DNA of 64,000 nt from positions 2,558,785 through 2,622,784 of the forward strand of contig NC_079895.1 in the NCBI RefSeq assembly GCF_024868665.1. The letters are read 5' to 3'. The position numbers were made by a program, and so were the translations under genes. Shown one piece after another: positions 61,001 through 64,000 of the stretch (positions are counted from its first letter, which is position 1; each line of letters opens with the position of its first letter). This stretch comes from Triplophysa rosa (taxonomy: Eukaryota > Chordata > Actinopteri > Cypriniformes > Nemacheilidae). A model generated the notes under the pieces. The model was not told the origin of the DNA, did no database searches, and worked only from the letters and a program-made list of their open reading frames with translations.

Positions 61001-61703
61001 TTTCACTCTGGGCTCTTTGATATATAACTGACCCCACACTTTGTTTTACAGGTTTAGATAAGATACACTCAAGGCCCCTAAACCAGAACCCCACCCTGTA
61101 AATTGGCCCCGCCCACAACCACTTGCATTTCCACACAATACACACGTCATGCTTTCTAAATACACGTGCTCATTTATGCATTGACAATTGCGTGTTTGTG
61201 CGTCAGCTACACAGAATAACTCGCAAGGTCAATGCTACATAAATGTTTTGGTATCTTTTAAGATCATCTGAGATAAGAGCATTTCAAAATGTTCTGGATT
61301 TAATCATTTTCTTGTAAAGGTTATGTCACATTAGGGTGGGTGCTGTGCACGGTGTGCCTTTTAATGTACAGTTTAAGCCATAATAGATGTATTATATAAA
61401 TACTGTATAACAGTTTGACTGTTTTTTCAATAATGATTTTTCATGGATTATTGGGGAGGATCTCAGGAAAACATTGTATTTGAGTACACTTACTGTAGGT
61501 TTCACACAGTCATTTTAGGAAAATGTGTTTTGTTGACCTCAGGGTGTGTCTAGAGAGCATGTTGTTCTTTTGAAGGTGTATGTAAGTTAGTTTTGTGGTT
61601 GTCTTTCATAGGTTATGGCTTTGTGGACTTCGACAGCCCCGCCGCGGCTCAAAAAGCTGTCAGTGCGCTCAAGACCAGTGGAGTACAGGCTCAGATGGCA
61701 AAG
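38705..61703 (+). CDS. rbms1: RBMS1, single-stranded DNA/RNA-binding RRM protein; 5' part, four coding exons, continues beyond the window
   Basis: Exons 38705-38773, 51591-51769, 57727-57785 and 61612-61703 join in frame to 133 codons. The protein starts [12 protein letters not shown], has a Ser/Asn-rich linker, then a full RRM1 with RNP2 LYIRGL (63-68) and RNP1 KGYGFVDF (102-109). It ends at GVQAQMAK, just before the exon that begins QQEQDP in the family. RBMS1 (MSSP/c-myc single-strand binding protein) binds AT-rich ssDNA and U/A-rich RNA and affects transcription, replication and mRNA stability. DKTTNKCKG fits RBMS1/2, not RBMS3 (which has DKNTNQCKG as I recall). The tank neighbour decides for rbms1. 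RRM2 and the C-terminus lie outside the window. Fish may carry two copies, and I cannot tell a from b. Confidence 0.95.
38774..41640. other. rbms1 intron 1, first part, with a candidate enhancer
   Basis: Most is AT-rich intron. A GC-balanced, repeat-free block at 40120-40580 with GGAATGTTCACAATTAACC is the best candidate for a conserved intronic enhancer here. Confidence 0.4.
41646..41740. repeat. perfect tandem duplication, 49-bp unit
   Basis: TACAAAATTGATATTTTGTT and the following GCTGAAGATTTATATGAAA appear at 41652 and again at 41701 without change. This implies a recent duplication. Confidence 0.95.
41884..41960. repeat. TC/GA-rich low-complexity tract
   Basis: CTCTCTCT stretches followed by GAGAGAAAGAGAGAG form an imperfect inverted pair just before the candidate exon at 42051. 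Confidence 0.8.
42051..42110 (+). other. candidate third alternative first exon of rbms1
   Basis: ATG at 42051 is followed by 20 open codons ([20 protein letters not shown]) and the donor AAAG|GTAGGT, phase 0, compatible with rbms1 exon 2. It lies after a TC-rich tract (41884-41960) and a CpG-containing leader. I know of no homologous isoform, so it may be a non-coding exon or chance. Confidence 0.3.
43340..43405. repeat. (CA)33 microsatellite in rbms1 intron 1
   Basis: Uninterrupted CA dinucleotides over 66 bp. Confidence 0.97.
44303..44399 (-). repeat. SINE3-type tail fragment, reverse orientation
   Basis: TTTATATAGCGCTTTATTGT is the reverse complement of the tail seen at 26490-26515. CTCCTCAACCACCACC also matches the reverse of that element's GGTGGTTGAGGAGAG. 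Confidence 0.85.
45700..45964 (+). promoter_or_regulatory. rbms1: internal rbms1 promoter and leader for the short form
   Basis: The base composition changes here from AT-rich intron to CpG-containing sequence (for example GTCGGCGGAGACCCGCGGGC just before the ATG). The position immediately upstream of the alternative first exon makes it the natural promoter and 5'UTR. No TATA box is clear. Confidence 0.5.
45965..46018 (+). CDS. rbms1: alternative rbms1 first coding exon, short N-terminal form
   Basis: ATG at 45965 opens 18 codons ([18 protein letters not shown]) ending at a good donor, CAG|GTAAAA, in phase 0. It can therefore replace the first exon and splice to 51591. Mammalian RBMS1 has, as I recall, an alternative N-terminus that also begins MIF and ends in RKQ at the same junction. 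The preceding 250 bp are CpG-rich with pyrimidine stretches, unlike the surrounding intron. Confidence 0.8.
46524..46559. repeat. (TG)18 microsatellite
   Basis: Uninterrupted TG dinucleotides over 36 bp in rbms1 intron 1. Confidence 0.95.
48796..48905. repeat. Angel-type left-arm fragment
   Basis: AGAGTTCAGCCAAAATGAA and TTTACTCAACCTGGTGTCAT are a diverged left arm; the right arm is missing. Confidence 0.5.
51591..51769 (+). CDS. rbms1: rbms1 exon 2, Ser/Asn linker and start of RRM1
   Basis: 179 nt, acceptor CTTCTTGTAG and donor GTGAGT, phase 0 in and phase 2 out. It encodes [20 protein letters not shown], a run of six serines, then [20 protein letters not shown] and KLCQP. This is the conserved MAPPSP linker followed by beta-1/RNP2 and helix 1 of RRM1. 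The internal methionine (MAPPSP) could start a shorter form. Confidence 0.97.
51844..52030. repeat. (TG)n microsatellite, ~187 bp, with an N base
   Basis: Almost pure TG with one ambiguous base at 51939. It begins 74 bp after the rbms1 exon 2 donor. The N and the length suggest an assembly that may not have resolved the true repeat number. Confidence 0.98.
52050..52444. mobile_element. Angel-type element in rbms1 intron 2
   Basis: The left end GGATTAGTTCACCC follows TTAA at 52046. The right end is TTTTTGGGTGAATTGTCC. The interior is diverged and the right TTAA is lost. It adjoins the TG repeat. Confidence 0.75.
52445..55256. other. rbms1 intron 2 sequence
   Basis: No exon or named repeat. 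A GC-richer patch at 53270-53600 has an open minus-strand frame of 120 codons without recognisable domains. Confidence 0.45.
55257..55627. mobile_element. MITE-like element with imperfect inverted ends, CpG-rich
   Basis: The left end GGGCCATTCAGATGTCTAAA and the right end in reverse, GAGGCCATTGTTTTTCTATG, both lead into AAAAACGC. The interior has many CG steps and no coding region. Confidence 0.55.
55981..55993 (-). promoter_or_regulatory. DR1-like site in rbms1 intron 2
   Basis: TGTCCTTTGACCT reads AGGTCA-A-AGGACA on the minus strand, one base from a perfect DR1. Confidence 0.3.
56460..56800. promoter_or_regulatory. candidate conserved intronic element
   Basis: Repeat-free, GC-balanced DNA containing TGAAATTCAATTGTAATAGA in rbms1 intron 2. 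It is called on texture only; conservation was not tested. Confidence 0.25.
56942..57195. repeat. fragment of a dispersed fish repeat
   Basis: TTTAAAGTCGGCATGAAACG is a start I associate with a common cyprinid DNA element. The matching other end is not visible. Confidence 0.45.
57479..57491 (+). promoter_or_regulatory. perfect DR1 nuclear-receptor site in rbms1 intron 2
   Basis: AGGTCAGAGGTCA is identical, spacer included, to the site at 20541 in tank. It lies 235 bp before rbms1 exon 3. Confidence 0.4.
57727..57785 (+). CDS. rbms1: rbms1 exon 3, middle of RRM1
   Basis: 59 nt, acceptor TTTTACAG and donor GTAGGT. It encodes [19 protein letters not shown] with split codons at both ends (Pro83 and Gly103). 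The sequence is essentially identical to vertebrate RBMS1. Confidence 0.97.
58027..58306. mobile_element. Angel-type element, right end truncated, rbms1 intron 3
   Basis: TTAA at 58023, then GGGATACTTCACCC and a recognisable arm through the central loop. The right arm stops near 58306. Confidence 0.75.
58610..58926. mobile_element. Angel-type palindromic MITE, well preserved, rbms1 intron 3
   Basis: TTAA flanks at 58606-58609 and 58927-58930, ends GGGCTAGTTCACCC and GGGTGAACTATCAC. The two arms pair over most of their length, with the inner arms around CCATACAATAGAAGTGAATG. Confidence 0.92.
58932..60115. other. rbms1 intron 3 sequence
   Basis: A GC-balanced repeat-free block at 59490-59680 (with GCCGAGTAATTTCAGCC) may be regulatory. 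The rest is AT-rich intron. Confidence 0.4.
60120..60678. mobile_element. non-autonomous DNA element with TTAA target duplication
   Basis: The ends AGGAGTCATATG and (reverse) AGGGGTCATATG are inverted, flanked by TTAA at 60116-60119 and 60679-60682. The 559-bp interior is non-coding. The TTAA target fits piggyBac or Kolobok machinery supplied in trans. Confidence 0.85.
60683..61611. other. rbms1 intron 3, last part
   Basis: Nothing recognised beyond the acceptor of exon 4. Confidence 0.5.
61612..61703 (+). CDS. rbms1: rbms1 exon 4, end of RRM1
   Basis: 92 nt, acceptor TTTCATAG and donor GTAAGA. It encodes [20 protein letters not shown] then [11 protein letters not shown], containing RNP1 and helix 2. 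The next exon is not found in the remaining 2.3 kb, so intron 4 is cut by the window edge. Confidence 0.97.
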
Positions 61704-64000
61704 GTAAGAGACCACGTGCACACCTCTTCTTCTGGACACCTGCGGCAGACTGAATGCACATTTCACATTGTGATCATGTGACGTCAGTGTGAGTGTGAGT
61801 GTGACTGTGTGATGTTTGTCAGTCACAGCATCACATGTGAACCGTCACAAGCAGACAACAAAGTGTAAAGATAAAGATGCACTTGAACTTGAAAAAAATA
61901 AAGAGAAAGAAACTGGTCAAAAATATTTCAGGGTCACCTGAGATTTAAGCAAATATATTTTGTTTATTTATATGTTTATTTTTTACTGTATAATTTTGTT
62001 TAGGTACAGTAATAATCATTTGGGGGCTTCATTTTCTTTATGAAAAATGTACTTTTTTTTCATGAGATTTGCTTGCATAAATGTCCAAATTTGAACATCT
62101 CTGACCATGAATTGGCTGAGTATTGTGTTGTCTGGCTTTCTCAGCACCCGGAGATCAAGGTGGTTTACATTTCTGCTCTAAAGAAAAGGAAGTAAATAAT
62201 GTCCGTTGTCATGGTAACAGCTTTTGAAACCTGGAGGCTCCAGTCCTGAAAAATGTGAAACTCGCTCAAGGTGTGTTTCATTCCACGCCCTAGTTGTCTG
62301 TGACGCGAGTCAGTGTATTAGGCTCACTAGATTAGGTGCCAGAAATGGCCTTGATCCACTAATTGGGACACTGTTGGCTTCATTTCCTGTGACACATTAC
62401 AGGGTCATGCGTCAAGTCAACGTGTCATTCTGAATTGACCATATTTCAAGCCTATTTCTTTTTTTCTGTGGTATATTTCCTAGTGAATGAAGTTTGGTCA
62501 GAGTATATTTCATACTTTTTAAAGTGCACTAGCACAAAGATACACATGGACTAAAAGTCACAAAGCTTTAGTTTGATTTCACGAGGCTCTTCAAGTCAGC
62601 TCTTTTGTGACTTCTGTTAACACAGTTTTTAACACCTTGTTTCATTTCCTGTTGTGTTTGAAGATGTTTAGTTGAATGTATCTTGAGTTTAATGCTGACT
62701 TTTGTTACAGGAGGGAGATTGTTGTAAATTTGGACACACTGTCAGGTTCAATGCCGTCACTTCCTCTGACTTAAAAACACTTTTCATGCTATTATGTCGC
62801 AGTAAACTAAGCCAATCTAGGTGTTTTATTTAAACTGCTTTGGTTGGCATTCTCTGGTCTTATACTTCATTACTATATGTTTCATAAGTAGTGTCGGGAA
62901 TACATTTGCAGCACTCAGAGATTGAATGGTTATGTTATGATACTGTATTATATTGAGACTATTTCCATGTGGCTGAAGATCGTGCTCGCTTGAGATCTTT
63001 TCAAAAGCACAACAATGTTAATTGTATATGGCTCCTCTATATAGGAATAGTTTACAAATGATTAAAATTGACCTGTATGAATTTAATTCGTGGATCACTG
63101 GTTTCAATACAGTATGAGTGAATGAGGACTGGTGCCAATAATGTTTGGTCGTGAGACACGCCAAAATCAATAGCTTGTGTGAAGACAATATACAGTTTTT
63201 GATTTGAGAATTGCGTCGGATATTCTGTGAATAATGAGTTTGCTTTTCTTTGTGCCCTAGTGACAAAGCTTTTGGCACCACACGAGTCATATGGACTCCA
63301 TCTATGATTTTTTTTATAATTTTGGAGCTATTTGGCCCCATCCTGATTCACTTTTATATTATGAAAGAGATGAGTTTTTCCTGAATTAATTAACTTTTTG
63401 TACCACATATGAAAGAAAGTCCTGTGGGTTTGATACATTTTTCTTTAAACGCCTAGACTAGATTGCATGTTTTATATTGATCTGTTTACTGCAAATGTGT
63501 CTTGGTGCTGTCAATGTAAAGAAATCGGACTGAACTGACGTAAATCAGATGTGGATTTGTGTGTTCTGTGTGAGGCGGTTGTTTTTCATACACTCATTCT
63601 GTGGCCTCCACATCTCAGCATGTCCTTGGATGTATATATCTTTCACCTTGTTGATGATATTAACAGATGTGTGGACATCAATATCTCAGACAGGATGTCC
63701 CTAGAGTCCCCTGGTAACACCTGACCCCTGCTCTCACAGTCTGGCCGTGTTTGTAATGAAACACTAGCTCTTACTGCTTACTGAAGACTGACAACTTACT
63801 AGTGTTTTAAACGCTAGTGTGTGACATAGAATGCATTATCATGCGTCATAGTATGCTATATTGTTGTAAAATGAGCAGCGGGGGTGTGCGGTTGTCTTAT
63901 TGTAAAATCAGTTGTTTAGCATTTTAATTTAAACTAATTTTGTGTAAAAAAAACTATGGCATTGCAATCGAAGAATGAGATTTATTTAGTCTTCTCTGTA
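61704..64000. other. rbms1 intron 4, open at the window edge
   Basis: I looked for the next family exon (QQEQDPTNLYISNLP) and did not find it. A GC-balanced block at 62220-62420 is a possible regulatory element; the rest is AT-rich. Confidence 0.6.

Noticed and set aside
1..64000. CRISPR arrays, operons or prokaryotic defence systems
   Set aside because: All repeats are vertebrate microsatellites or transposons; genes are intron-split.

Overview
This is vertebrate nuclear DNA, most likely from a cyprinid (carp/minnow-type) fish. It has split genes with GT-AG introns, AT-rich spacers and long (TG)n/(CA)n microsatellites. Typical cyprinid repeats are present: at least ten palindromic Angel-type miniature elements with TTAA flanks, tRNA-derived SINEs, and a 5S-rRNA-derived SINE of the SINE3 type. 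I saw no DANA SINE, so the species may not be zebrafish. No bacterial, phage or CRISPR-like system is present.

Two genes can be read exon by exon, arranged head to head. tank (TRAF family member-associated NF-kB activator) lies on the minus strand. Its seven coding exons run from 23285 down to 14449, with a likely 5'UTR exon ending at 24844 and an AATAAA at 14251-14246. The seven exons join in frame to 347 residues. rbms1 (RNA-binding motif, single-stranded interacting protein 1) lies on the plus strand and runs off the right edge. Its first coding exon is 38705-38773, a second alternative first exon is 45965-46018, and shared exons 2-4 are at 51591-51769, 57727-57785 and 61612-61703. Together these exons carry all of RRM1. 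The divergent TANK/RBMS1 pair is also found on human 2q24, which supports orthology.

Layout: 1-14.2 kb is gene-free sequence beyond the 3' end of tank, with single-copy blocks, a CpG-dense stretch at 6.5-7.1 kb and several repeats. 14.2-25 kb is tank. 25-38 kb is the intergenic space between the two 5' ends, rich in mobile elements: a 5S-type SINE, a solo LTR with target-site duplication, a hAT-type element with a perfect 8-bp duplication, tRNA SINEs and a 186-bp TG repeat. 38-64 kb is the 5' half of rbms1 with large introns.

The genes are not an operon. TANK is a cytoplasmic adaptor of TRAF/TBK1/IKK-epsilon signalling and RBMS1 is an RNA/ssDNA-binding regulator; they share a locus, not a pathway. 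The most useful results are the complete tank gene model, the two or three alternative rbms1 first exons with compatible phase, a very long TG tract 74 bp after an rbms1 5' splice site, two identical DR1 nuclear-receptor half-site pairs, and a SINE whose empty site survives in a second copy of its host repeat 1.1 kb away. I found no convincing evidence of a wholly new biological system.
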